DNA from: Methylophaga sp. OBS1
GTDB taxonomy: Bacteria; Pseudomonadota; Gammaproteobacteria; Nitrosococcales; Methylophagaceae
Length of the DNA: 52,919 nt
NCBI RefSeq assembly: GCF_026319365.1
Contig: NZ_JAPDMS010000001.1
Coordinates: 320,052-372,970 of the forward strand
Direction of reading: 5' to 3'
Below the pieces are notes generated by a model. The model was not told the origin of the DNA. It saw only the letters and a program-made list of their open reading frames with translations, and made no database searches. The number at the start of each line of letters is the position of its first letter. Positions within the stretch are counted from its first letter, which is position 1. Shown here one piece after another: positions 18,982 to 28,314 of the stretch. A program made the translations under genes and the position numbers.

Positions 18982-21819
18982 TTGTCAGAAATTGAATTTA
19001 TTATCGGCCAGCGCTGGGTCAGTAACAGCGAAGCAGAGCTGGGCCTTGGCATCATTAAAGAAATCAGTGGCCGTCAAATTGAGGTCTTCTTTCCGGCGGT
19101 CGCTGAGAGCCGGTTTTATGCGGCCAATAATGCGCCGCTGAGTCGAGTGATCTACTCCGAAGGCGAGCAGGTCAAAAGCCGCGAGCAACAGAGCTTTACT
19201 ATCTCTGCCGTGCAGCCTTTCAATGGCTGTATGATTTATCAGGGTGAGACCGCAGAAGGGGAAGCGGTCAGCTTTCATGAAATGGATCTCGACAGTCGGG
19301 TGCATTTCAATCAGCCTCAGGATCGCCTGTTCGCCGGCCAGGTCGATAAAAACAGTCAGTTTGAGTTGCGTGCCAAGGCGCTGTCTTATCAGCATGAACT
19401 GTTCAGTTCAGCGGTCTTTGGCTTACTGGGGGCCCGGGTTCAGCTGTTGCCACATCAGCTCTATATTGCGCAGCAGGTGTCCCAGCGTCATGCGCCTCGC
19501 GTGCTGCTGGCCGATGAAGTCGGTCTGGGTAAAACCATTGAAGCCGGGCTGATTCTGCATCAGAAAATTCTCAGCGGTGAAGTGAAGCGCGCGTTGGTCA
19601 TCGTGCCGGATGCTTTGTTGCATCAGTGGCTGGTTGAAATGCTGCGTCGCTTCAATCTGAGCTTCAGTCTGATTGATGTTGAACGTCATCTGGCACTGGT
19701 CGAGCTTGATGAGGGGAATCCCTTTGACAGTGTCCAGCTGGTACTGTGCGGCCTCGACGATCTGCTCGAAAACCCGGTGATGCAGGAAGATTTGTTTGCG
19801 GCAGACTGGGATATGCTCATTGTGGATGAAGCGCATCACCTATACTGGCAACCCGATAACAGCAGTCCTGCCTATCAGTTGATTGAGCAGCTCGCTGCCC
19901 GCATTGCTGCCTTGCTGCTTTTGACAGCCACGCCTGAACAACTGGGTATCGACAGCCATTTTGCGCGTCTGCGCCTGCTGGATCCGGAACGCTTTCATGA
20001 TCTGGAAGCTTTCAGAGAACAGGAAGCTGCCTATCAGCCGATTTCGGATTTAATTGATGATTTGGATGCACTGCAATCCGCTGATGACAAAAAGCTCAAA
20101 CCCTTATTAAAGGCACTTGAATCCTATTTGCCCGAGCAAGCTCTGCTTGATTTACAGCAGCATGAGGCGTTTGATGCAGCAAAACTGGCGGCGATCAGAC
20201 AGCTGCTGGATCAGCATGGCACCGGTCGGGTGTTGTTCCGTAATACCCGTGATGTGGTGAAAGGTTTTCCTGAACGAATCCTGCATCGCTACCCGTTGGA
20301 AGCCGATAGCAGGTTGTCCGGTATCGATGCCTTACAAGCAGAAACAGTCCTGGGTCATGACTGGCTCATCGAAGATAAACGGGTTGCCTGGCTGATTGAT
20401 TTCCTGAAGGCCCATCGCGGCGAAAAAATTCTGCTGATTTGTGCCAGTGCCGATACCGCAACACAGCTCGACAGCCATCTCAGCGTGCATCATGGGGTTA
20501 GGAGTGCGGCCTTCCATGAGAAGCTGACACTGGTGAACCGTGATCGCGCCGCCGCCTATTTTGCCGAGGAGGAGGATGGGGCGCAGCTTCTGGTCTGCTC
20601 TGAAATCGGCAGTGAAGGGCGTAACTTCCAGTTCTGTCATCACCTGGTACTGCTGGACTTACCACGCCATCCGGATCTGCTGGAACAGCGTATAGGCCGT
20701 CTGGACCGTATCGGTCAACAGCATGATGTCGATATTCATGTGCCTTATTTTGCAGGCACAGCGCAGGAGGTCTTACTGAACTGGTATCACCAGGGTATGA
20801 ATGCCTTTGAACAGGTATTTGCCGCCGGCGATGCCGTTCATAAGGCGACTCAGGCACAACTGGAAGCCTGTCTGAATCAGCCTGCTGATGATAAAGCGCT
20901 GATAGAGCTGATTGAAATGACCCGCGATACGGCAGAAAAAGCGAGGGAAAGCCTGCAGTCGGGCCGTAATCGTCTGTTGGAACGTAACTCCTTCGATGAC
21001 GATGCCGCGCAACATATTATCGCTGAACTGGAAGAGGCCACCCGCGGGCTGGAACTGGCAGATTTTATGGATGACGTGTTTGATGCCTTCGGGGTCGAAC
21101 AGCAGCCTCACAGCAGCGACAGCATCATCATCGAGCCGGGTAACCATATGGTTTATCCCTTTCCGGAATTACCCGAAGACGGTCTGACTGCGACCTATCA
21201 ACGCCACCGGGCGCTGGGCCGTGAAGATATGGCTTTTCTAACCTGGGAACATCCCATGGTACTGGGCGCGATGGATTTGGTAATGAACACCGAAATCGGC
21301 AACAGTGCTTTCTGTACTCTCGAAAGCGGTTTATTTAACCCCGGCACGCTCCTGCTGGAAGCCATTTTCAAGGTTCAGGCCATCGGCGCACTGCAGACCT
21401 ATGTGGATCGCTTCTTACCGCAACGCTATCTGCGCATTGTGGTGGACGAGCAGGGCCGTCAGCACCAGGCCAGCCTGCCAGACAGACAATTCAACAAACT
21501 GGCAGGACGTATCCCTCGGGCGACCTCGCAGGAACTCATACGCCATGCCCGTCCACAGCTGGAAAAACTGATCCAGCAGGCCCAGCGCGCCAGTTTGGAA
21601 CCCGGTGAAATGCTGAGACGGGAAGCGCTGGCATCAATGCAGCAGGAAATGTCAGCTGAAACAGTACGCCTGAAAGCGCTGGCAGAGAAGAATCCTGCGA
21701 TTCGCCAGGATGAGATTGATAGCATGTCGACACTCACTCACGCTCTGGCGAATACGATACAATCAGCCGAATTAAGCCTGGATGCGGTTCGGATCGCGAT
21801 AGTGACTGAATCCAACTGA
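18982..21819 (+). CDS. rapA: RNA polymerase-associated ATPase RapA (HepA)
   Basis: 945 residues. The start is TTG at 18982, giving MSEIEFIIGQRWVSNSEAELGLG, which aligns with the N-terminus of E. coli RapA (FTLGQRWISDTESELGLG); GGGG lies upstream. Two N-terminal Tudor-like domains, SWI2/SNF2 helicase with DEVGLGKTIEAG at 178-189 and DEAHH near 283, and helicase C (CSEIGSEGRNFQF, RIGRLDRIGQ) are present. It recycles RNA polymerase after transcription. Confidence 0.97.
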   Translation: MSEIEFIIGQRWVSNSEAELGLGIIKEISGRQIEVFFPAVAESRFYAANNAPLSRVIYSEGEQVKSREQQSFTISAVQPFNGCMIYQGETAEGEAVSFHEMDLDSRVHFNQPQDRLFAGQVDKNSQFELRAKALSYQHELFSSAVFGLLGARVQLLPHQLYIAQQVSQRHAPRVLLADEVGLGKTIEAGLILHQKILSGEVKRALVIVPDALLHQWLVEMLRRFNLSFSLIDVERHLALVELDEGNPFDSVQLVLCGLDDLLENPVMQEDLFAADWDMLIVDEAHHLYWQPDNSSPAYQLIEQLAARIAALLLLTATPEQLGIDSHFARLRLLDPERFHDLEAFREQEAAYQPISDLIDDLDALQSADDKKLKPLLKALESYLPEQALLDLQQHEAFDAAKLAAIRQLLDQHGTGRVLFRNTRDVVKGFPERILHRYPLEADSRLSGIDALQAETVLGHDWLIEDKRVAWLIDFLKAHRGEKILLICASADTATQLDSHLSVHHGVRSAAFHEKLTLVNRDRAAAYFAEEEDGAQLLVCSEIGSEGRNFQFCHHLVLLDLPRHPDLLEQRIGRLDRIGQQHDVDIHVPYFAGTAQEVLLNWYHQGMNAFEQVFAAGDAVHKATQAQLEACLNQPADDKALIELIEMTRDTAEKARESLQSGRNRLLERNSFDDDAAQHIIAELEEATRGLELADFMDDVFDAFGVEQQPHSSDSIIIEPGNHMVYPFPELPEDGLTATYQRHRALGREDMAFLTWEHPMVLGAMDLVMNTEIGNSAFCTLESGLFNPGTLLLEAIFKVQAIGALQTYVDRFLPQRYLRIVVDEQGRQHQASLPDRQFNKLAGRIPRATSQELIRHARPQLEKLIQQAQRASLEPGEMLRREALASMQQEMSAETVRLKALAEKNPAIRQDEIDSMSTLTHALANTIQSAELSLDAVRIAIVTESN

Positions 21820-21865
21820 ATACGGACAGTCTCTTCCTTCTCATGATGGTTGCTTGGAGCATAAG

Positions 21866-23098
21866 TTGTTAAAAAAAATCGCGTTACCCATTCTCATTAT
21901 CGGCTTTGCCATTGTGGCATTCATGTTGCTCAAAGTCAGTGAACCGGAAACACCGGCAATGGCAAAAAAGGAAAAAGCCTGGCTGGTTGAAGCGGTAACG
22001 GCTGAGTATCAGCGTATTGCGCCGGAAGTCACCATCTACGGCCGGGTCGAAACGCCGCGCGACGCCAGTCTGAAAGCGGCGCTTGAAGCCGATGTCATCG
22101 AAGTGAATGTACTGGAAGGCGATAATGTCACCGCAGGACAGACCCTGATCAAGTTGGATGATATTGATATTCAGCTCACACTGCAGCAGCGTCAGGCGGA
22201 TGTTAGAGAGGCTCAGGCCCAAATCGAGACCGAGAATCAGCGCTTTCAGCGTGATAAGGCGCTGTTGGCCAATCAGAAACAGTTACTGGAACTTGCTGAC
22301 AAGGCTGTTCAGCGTGCCCGTAAACTGGAGCAGACCCGGCTGGCTTCACAGGCTTCTCTGGATGATACGCTGGCCGCTTACGAGCAGCAGGCGCTGGCAC
22401 TGAAACAGCTGCAGTTCGATATTGATAACCATAAGATCAGGCTGGCTCAGTTACAGGCTGCCAAGCAACGCGCAGAAGCCTTATTGGCGCAGGCTGAAGT
22501 TAATCTCAGTCGTACTGAAATCAAAGCGCCTTTTGATGGTCGCGTAGCCGGTCTGACAGTAGCGCTAGGCGACCGGGTGCGCCCCGGTGACACTCTGCTC
22601 ACTGTGTATGATCTCGACAACCTTGAAGTCAGGGCGCAAATCCCCGGACGTTATATTCCTCAGGTCCGACAAATGCTGCAGCAGGGCAGAAATTTGCAGG
22701 CTGAGGCGGAAGTCGATGATCAGTTGATCCGTCTCTCACTCAATCGCCTGTCCGGTGAAGTCAGACAGGACAGTGGTGGTATCGATGGTCTGTTCCGTAT
22801 TGAAAACAATATGACGCCATTGCCACTGGGCACCTTTGTCGAACTTCAACTGCAACTGGCTGAACAGAACAACGTCATCGAAGTACCGTTCAGTGCGTTA
22901 TACGGTATGGATCGCGTTTACCGGATTGACGAAGGGCATTTGCAGTCAGTGGCCATAGAGCGTGTCGGTGAAATCGAGCGTGAAGCAGGTAAAAACAGTC
23001 TGTTGATCCGCAGTGATGCTCTCAGTCCGGGTGACTTGATTGCTGCGACGCAATTGCCTAACGCGATTACCGGGCTCAGAGTTGAGGTCGCAGACTGA
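21866..23098 (+). CDS. RND efflux membrane-fusion adaptor (HlyD family)
   Basis: The preferred start is TTG at 21866, with GGAG (21856-21859) 6 nt upstream; a longer frame starts at TTG 21854. One N-terminal membrane anchor (LPILIIGFAIVAFMLLKV) is followed by a lipoyl half (ALEADVIEVNVLEGDNVTAGQTL), a long coiled coil (about 100-205) and a second lipoyl half (IKAPFDGRVAGLTVALGDRVRPG). About 410 residues. It is the periplasmic adaptor for the pump encoded next; its stop overlaps the pump start (TGATG). Confidence 0.93.
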   Translation: MLKKIALPILIIGFAIVAFMLLKVSEPETPAMAKKEKAWLVEAVTAEYQRIAPEVTIYGRVETPRDASLKAALEADVIEVNVLEGDNVTAGQTLIKLDDIDIQLTLQQRQADVREAQAQIETENQRFQRDKALLANQKQLLELADKAVQRARKLEQTRLASQASLDDTLAAYEQQALALKQLQFDIDNHKIRLAQLQAAKQRAEALLAQAEVNLSRTEIKAPFDGRVAGLTVALGDRVRPGDTLLTVYDLDNLEVRAQIPGRYIPQVRQMLQQGRNLQAEAEVDDQLIRLSLNRLSGEVRQDSGGIDGLFRIENNMTPLPLGTFVELQLQLAEQNNVIEVPFSALYGMDRVYRIDEGHLQSVAIERVGEIEREAGKNSLLIRSDALSPGDLIAATQLPNAITGLRVEVAD

Positions 23099-26000
23099 TG
23101 GAAGGTCATCGACGCGATTTTATCGGGATTTTCGCTCAGCACCGGGTTGCGGCGAATCTGCTGATGATCATGATGCTGGTTGCCGGGGCATTATCCCTGA
23201 ACCGGCTGAACACCCAGTTTTTTCCGAACTTCGCACTCGACATCATTACCATCAGTATCACCTGGCGCGGTGCCAGTGCTGAGGATGTTGAGGAGTCCCT
23301 GACCACACGTGTAGAGCAGGAACTGCGCACCATCGACTATGTCGACAAGATGACTTCCACATCGTCTTACGGCTCATCACTGGTCACGCTGGAATTCGAA
23401 GAAGATGCCGATATGGGCCGCGCACTGGATCAGGTCAAGGACCACGTTGCCCGCATCCGCAACCTTCCCACTGACTCGGAAACGCCCGAAATAAGCCTGG
23501 TCACGCGCTATGACACGGTGGCCAGGCTGTTGATCACCAGTGATGGCGAGCTTGATGAGCTGCGTGATTTAGCCCATCAGATCGAACATGAGTTGCTGGA
23601 TCGAGGTATCTCGCGGGTCAATATCACCGGTCTGCCGGAAGAAGAAATTGCTATCCAGCTCAGTACCTATGAACTGGAGGCATTAGGCCTGAGTTTCAAT
23701 CAGGTTGGCGAAAGGGTCGGGGAGCAGAGTCAGGATCTGCCTGCCGGCGAAGTCGGCAATAATGAAACCGCCAGACAGCTTCGCAGCGAAGGTCAGAAAC
23801 GCGATGTCTATGCCTTCAGTGATCTCCTGTTGAAGGCGGATTATGCCGGCGGTCTGGTGATGCTGGATGATGTTGCTGAGATTGAACGGCGGCCGATGCG
23901 TAATCAGGTCAAGGTGTTTTATCAGGGACAGCCTGCGGTCGAGATTGAGCTGCAGCGCACAGAAAATGCCGATGCGCTCAAATCTGCGGAGATCATGAAA
24001 CAATGGTTGGAAGACAGCCGCGATGAATTGCCGGATGGTGTCAAAATCAAAGTGTTCGATGCCGCCTGGGAGTTGATTGAGGAGCGGATTAACCTGCTGC
24101 TATATAACGGTCTCGGTGGTCTGTTACTGGTACTCGGCGTCTTGTTTCTGTTTCTGCATGGGCGTGTTGCGTTCTGGGTCGCAGTCGGTATACCGGTCTC
24201 ATTTATGGCGGCACTGTCAGTGCTTTATGTACTCGGCGGCAGTATCAATATGATCAGCCTGTTTGGCCTGATCATGTCACTGGGGATTATCGTGGATGAT
24301 GCCATTGTGGTGGGTGAGGATGCGCTGTCTCATTACCAGCATGGTGAACGCTCTCTTACCGCTGCTGAGGGTGGGGCCAGACGGATGCTAGCACCGGTTA
24401 TTTCTTCTTCATTGACCACAATTTCTGCTTTTCTACCTCTGATGATGATTAGCGGTGTTATTGGCAATATTCTGTTTGATATTCCCTTTGTGGTCATTTG
24501 CGTGATTATTGCTTCTTTGATCGAAAGTTTTCTGATTCTTCCCGGGCATTTACGACACTCTTTTCACACAATGCACCATGCTGAACCGGGACGATTCAGA
24601 CGTTATCTCGATTCGCAGTTTCACCGTTTTCGTGATCATGCTTTCAAACCGCTGGTCACCTATGCCGTCAATTTTCGCGGGGTTACAATTGCAGCAGCGA
24701 TTGCTCTGTTGATAGTGGCTATCGGTTTACTGGCCAGTGGTCGGATACTGTTTAACTTTTTCCCATCCCCTGAGGGCACTACGATTGTGGCCAATGCCCG
24801 CTTTATTGCCGGTACGCCTGCTGAACATGTTGAGCGGTTCCTGACTCATGTGAATCAGAAACTGGATGAAACAGCACAGGAACTGGGGCCGCAATTACTG
24901 GATCTGTCAGTAATGCGCCAAAGCACAGCCAGTGCAGCCAACCCCAACGCGACGTCGCAGGTGGATGAACGCTTCGGCTCGATTCAACTGGAAATGATCT
25001 CACCGGATAAACGCGATATCCGCAATAAAGATTTTATTAATGCCTGGCGTGAGAAGATTCATCTGCCACCCGGCATCGAAACCTTTACCATCAGCGAACG
25101 TCGGGGTGGCCCACCGGGCAGTGATATTGATATCAGGCTCACAGGCGCACCGGCAGATACGCTGAAATCGGCGTCTCAGGAAATCGCCGAAAAGCTCAAA
25201 ACCTATCCTGGCGTCAGTGCCATAGAAGATGATATGCCCTATGGTCAGGAGCAGTTGATTTACCGGATCAAAGGTCAGGGTGAAGTCCTGGGTCTGACGC
25301 TGAACAATGTCGGCCGGCAGCTTCGCGCCGCTTTTGACGGCCAGTTGGTTCAGATATTCCAGGATGGTGATGATGAGGTCGAGGTGCGGGTCATGTTGCC
25401 GGAAAATGAACGCAACACACTGGCTACACTGGAGAATTTTATGATCCGCCTGCCTGACGGTGGCAGTGCACCGCTGTCGAGTGTGGTCGAATTTGATGCC
25501 CGCCGTGGTTTTGATGTGCTGCGTCATACTGATACCCAACTGGCAATTCATACTACCGCGACGGTCGATGCGACGGTCAATAACAACAATGAAATTCTGG
25601 CAGATATGCAACAGTCCTTCCTGCCGGAGTTGAGCGCGCGCTATGGCGTTAATGTGGCTTATGAAGGTCGTGCTGAAGAACAGGCGGAAACGATTGGTGA
25701 TATGGTGCAGGGCGTGTTGCTTGCCTTTGTCATGATTTACCTGGTACTGGCCTGGGTATTTGCATCTTACGGTTGGCCGCTCGTGGTGATGTCAGCGATA
25801 CCTTTCGGGCTGATCGGTGCCTTGTTCGGTCACTGGCTGCTGGGGATCGATCTGACGATTCTGTCTCTGTTCGGTATTTTCGGTCTGTCCGGGATTGTGG
25901 TGAATGATTCCATTATTCTGGTCACCTTCTTCAAGCAATTGCGTGAATCAGGCTTGGGCACGCAGCAGGCGATTATCGAAGCGGCCAGTCAGCGTCTGCG

Positions 26001-26220
26001 CGCGGTATTACTGACTTCATTAACCACAATTGGCGGTCTGACGCCACTGTTATTTGAGACTTCACTGCAGGCCCAGTTCCTGATTCCGATGGCGGTATCG
26101 ATTTCGTTTGGACTGATGTTCGCCACTGCGCTGGTGTTGCTGGTGATACCGGCCATGTTGTCCGTACATGAGAGCGCTGCAGACAAAATCAGTGGTAAGC
26201 TTGTGCCACAAAAAAGTTAG
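23098..26220 (+). CDS. RND efflux pump (AcrB/HAE1 family)
   Basis: 1040 residues, 12 membrane segments expected with two large periplasmic loops. The TM4 proton-relay aspartates are visible as LGIIVDDAIVVGEDA. The second repeat has FGIFGLSGIVVNDSIILV and LTSLTTIGGLTPLLFE. Substrate is not evident; family members export drugs, lipids or acyl products. The TolC-like channel follows after 67 bp. Confidence 0.95.
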   Translation: MEGHRRDFIGIFAQHRVAANLLMIMMLVAGALSLNRLNTQFFPNFALDIITISITWRGASAEDVEESLTTRVEQELRTIDYVDKMTSTSSYGSSLVTLEFEEDADMGRALDQVKDHVARIRNLPTDSETPEISLVTRYDTVARLLITSDGELDELRDLAHQIEHELLDRGISRVNITGLPEEEIAIQLSTYELEALGLSFNQVGERVGEQSQDLPAGEVGNNETARQLRSEGQKRDVYAFSDLLLKADYAGGLVMLDDVAEIERRPMRNQVKVFYQGQPAVEIELQRTENADALKSAEIMKQWLEDSRDELPDGVKIKVFDAAWELIEERINLLLYNGLGGLLLVLGVLFLFLHGRVAFWVAVGIPVSFMAALSVLYVLGGSINMISLFGLIMSLGIIVDDAIVVGEDALSHYQHGERSLTAAEGGARRMLAPVISSSLTTISAFLPLMMISGVIGNILFDIPFVVICVIIASLIESFLILPGHLRHSFHTMHHAEPGRFRRYLDSQFHRFRDHAFKPLVTYAVNFRGVTIAAAIALLIVAIGLLASGRILFNFFPSPEGTTIVANARFIAGTPAEHVERFLTHVNQKLDETAQELGPQLLDLSVMRQSTASAANPNATSQVDERFGSIQLEMISPDKRDIRNKDFINAWREKIHLPPGIETFTISERRGGPPGSDIDIRLTGAPADTLKSASQEIAEKLKTYPGVSAIEDDMPYGQEQLIYRIKGQGEVLGLTLNNVGRQLRAAFDGQLVQIFQDGDDEVEVRVMLPENERNTLATLENFMIRLPDGGSAPLSSVVEFDARRGFDVLRHTDTQLAIHTTATVDATVNNNNEILADMQQSFLPELSARYGVNVAYEGRAEEQAETIGDMVQGVLLAFVMIYLVLAWVFASYGWPLVVMSAIPFGLIGALFGHWLLGIDLTILSLFGIFGLSGIVVNDSIILVTFFKQLRESGLGTQQAIIEAASQRLRAVLLTSLTTIGGLTPLLFETSLQAQFLIPMAVSISFGLMFATALVLLVIPAMLSVHESAADKISGKLVPQKS

Positions 26221-26224
26221 TCTG

Positions 26225-26241
26225 GTTAAGTTTGTATTAAG
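26225..26241 (+). promoter_or_regulatory. Candidate PmrA/QseB-type response-regulator box upstream of the TolC-like gene
   Basis: GTTAAG (26225-26230), five bases, ATTAAG (26236-26241): a direct repeat with an 11 bp period, as in PmrA/QseB-type sites (TTAA half-sites 11 bp apart). TAATAG, a possible -10, lies 9 nt downstream (26251-26256), and the ATG is at 26288. A similar arrangement precedes the operon at 27607, which encodes a QseB-like regulator. Binding is inferred. Confidence 0.5.
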
Positions 26242-26287
26242 CTTATGCCGTAATAGTAGCTGTTTGGCGTGATAGTAAGGGGCCAGC

Positions 26288-27520
26288 ATGTCTTATTTGA
26301 AATACCTGATTGCCAGTTTTCTGGTCACTCATTCCTTCGTTGTCAGCGCAGGCGAGCTGACACCGGACTACTACTCTGACACACTCTCTCTGAGTACTGT
26401 CACCGAGCAGGTCTACCAGCGATTGCCGGGGAAACAGGCAGAGAACAAATTCGGCCAGTTGCAGCAGGCAAATGATGCCTTGGGCAATGCCTTATTTGCT
26501 GAGCCTGCGACTGCCAACCTTGATCATTTTAATGATGCTATCGGCAGTGGAGAGGGGTTGCAGGAATGGGAGGGTAGTGTGGATATGCCGTTATGGTTGC
26601 CCGGCCAGCAGCAGGCACAGCAGGCTTTATCGACTAAAATCCTGGCTCAATTACCCGCCTATCAGAATCAACTCCGTTTGCGTGCTTCGGGTGAAGTGCG
26701 GGAATTGGTCTGGCAGCTAAAGTTGGCAGAAGCGGAGCTTGAACAGGCTGAGCAAGCCTGGGAAATAGCAAAAAAGCTGGAACAGGATGTGGCATCCAGA
26801 GTGAAAGCCGGTGATCTGGCAGCCAATGAAGCGCTGCTGGCCAGCAGCAACACAATGGAAGCACACAGCAAGATGATTGCGGCTGAGTCCCGTCTATCGC
26901 AGCAGCTTAAAATTTATCAATTAATGACGGGATTGCAACTTTTACCGGTCACAGTGACGGAAGTTCCTCAACAACGAACAGACGTTCCTGCCCAGCATCC
27001 AGCCCTGCAAATGCAGGATCAGATCATCGCCAGGTTGCAGGCGGAAATGGGAATAGCCCGCTTTGAAGGCAGTGTGAATCCCAGTATCTCCGTTGGAGTG
27101 CGTCGTGAGCGGGGTGATGACAGTGAGTCCTTCAATAACAGTCTTGGCATTGGTTTCAGTATGCCGCTTGATAATCAAAGATACAGTAAGGTCGCTGTGG
27201 CTGAGAGTTCGGCGGCACTGGCCGATGCGCAGGTGATCAGACAGGAACTGGAGCGTCAGTTAGACAAGGATCTGCTGGCCACTCAGGAAACCCTATCAGC
27301 GACTCGTAAACAATTGGAACTGGCCACTAAACAGAACCAGACCACCAATGAGTATTACCAGATGCAAAAACGCGCTTTTGATCTGGGTGAAATCAATCTG
27401 ATTGATTTATTACGCAGCCAGGTGCTGGCTAATGAAAGCCGCAGCCGAAAACGCGAACTTGAGGTTCAGATCGAGCAGCAAAAAGCATTGGTAAATCAGG
27501 CGCTAGGCATCATTCTTTAA
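26288..27520 (+). CDS. TolC family outer-membrane efflux protein
   Basis: 410 residues with a signal peptide (YLIASFLVTHSFVVSAG). The paired helical repeats of TolC-like channels are visible in AELEQAEQAWEIAKKLEQDVASRVKAGDLAANEAL and its counterpart in the second half (ALADAQVIRQELERQL, QKRAFDLGEINLIDLLRSQ). It is the outer-membrane channel of the preceding adaptor/pump pair. It has its own candidate promoter and response-regulator box upstream, so it may also be expressed apart from the pump. Confidence 0.92.
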   Translation: MSYLKYLIASFLVTHSFVVSAGELTPDYYSDTLSLSTVTEQVYQRLPGKQAENKFGQLQQANDALGNALFAEPATANLDHFNDAIGSGEGLQEWEGSVDMPLWLPGQQQAQQALSTKILAQLPAYQNQLRLRASGEVRELVWQLKLAEAELEQAEQAWEIAKKLEQDVASRVKAGDLAANEALLASSNTMEAHSKMIAAESRLSQQLKIYQLMTGLQLLPVTVTEVPQQRTDVPAQHPALQMQDQIIARLQAEMGIARFEGSVNPSISVGVRRERGDDSESFNNSLGIGFSMPLDNQRYSKVAVAESSAALADAQVIRQELERQLDKDLLATQETLSATRKQLELATKQNQTTNEYYQMQKRAFDLGEINLIDLLRSQVLANESRSRKRELEVQIEQQKALVNQALGIIL

Positions 27521-27542
27521 ATTTTCATCAACGTTTTCTTCG

Positions 27543-27559
27543 CTTAATTTTTCGTTAAG
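27543..27559 (+). promoter_or_regulatory. Candidate PmrA/QseB-type response-regulator box upstream of the hemolysin-like operon
   Basis: CTTAAT (27543-27548), five bases, GTTAAG (27554-27559): half-sites 11 bp apart. TAATCT, a possible -10, is 10 nt downstream (27570-27575). GGAG (27596-27599) serves as the ribosome binding site for the ATG at 27607. The cognate regulator could be the QseB-like protein encoded at 31852-32511 in the same operon (autoregulation). Inference. Confidence 0.5.
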
Positions 27560-27606
27560 ACTACCACGCTAATCTGTGTCTCAAATGTCACAGACTGGAG
27601 TGGTAT

Positions 27607-28314
27607 ATGGAAGCAGTTTCATTCAATAATCTTGTGCCCGAACACGGGCAATTCAAACGGCACTCAGCCAACTGGGGCTTATTACCCCTGTATTCACTGA
27701 AGCTGCATACCCCTGATACCCCTTACAGGACAGCTGTAGAGCAGTTCATCTATCAGCGCTTTGCTCACCAGTATGGCGCTGATATCAACACCTTTCTTCC
27801 CATGCTGCTGTCAGCGGCTGATGATAAAGGTATCACTGCTGCACTGGGTTTTCAGCCTGCTTCTCTCCGTCGTTTGTTTCTGGAGTTTTACCTGGATTGC
27901 GATATTGAAACTACACTTGGACTCGTCACGCAAAGCGAAATCCACCGCCACCGAATCGTTGAGATAGGTAATCTCGCTTCGGGCAGACAGCGTGCAACAC
28001 AATCCCTGTTTTTGTTACTGGCACAGATCCTTTATGCCGCAGGCTATGAATGGGTGGTATTCACAGCTAACAGCGCCGTAAAAAGCTGGCTGGCAAGGCT
28101 GCAGATCCCGGCATTTGTGCTTACCGAGGCTGACCCGAAACGTCTGCCTGATAAAGGCGCAAACTGGGGAACCTACTACGACGACAAGCCCGTTGTGCTG
28201 GCTGCCAATATTGATCGCAGCTTCAGTACTATGAACAGTCATCCTTTGATGGCCCATCTGTGTGATCAGTATGCTGATGAAATTGAACATGTCTCTGCCA
28301 GGCTGCCGCAATGA
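27607..28314 (+). CDS. Thermostable hemolysin family protein, GNAT/LuxI-like
   Basis: 235 residues, T_hemolysin family by overall pattern. The core (RIVEIGNLA near 116-123, LFLLLAQILYAAGYEWVVFTANSAVKSWLARLQIPAF near 134-170) has the arrangement of acyltransferases of the LuxI/FeeM type: a strand carrying a conserved Glu followed by the long helix and a terminal strand. No signal peptide or toxin-like membrane region is present, so hemolysis is doubtful. It is the first gene of a translationally coupled set; its stop overlaps the ligase start (ATGA). Acyl transfer is inferred. Confidence 0.8.
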   Translation: MEAVSFNNLVPEHGQFKRHSANWGLLPLYSLKLHTPDTPYRTAVEQFIYQRFAHQYGADINTFLPMLLSAADDKGITAALGFQPASLRRLFLEFYLDCDIETTLGLVTQSEIHRHRIVEIGNLASGRQRATQSLFLLLAQILYAAGYEWVVFTANSAVKSWLARLQIPAFVLTEADPKRLPDKGANWGTYYDDKPVVLAANIDRSFSTMNSHPLMAHLCDQYADEIEHVSARLPQ

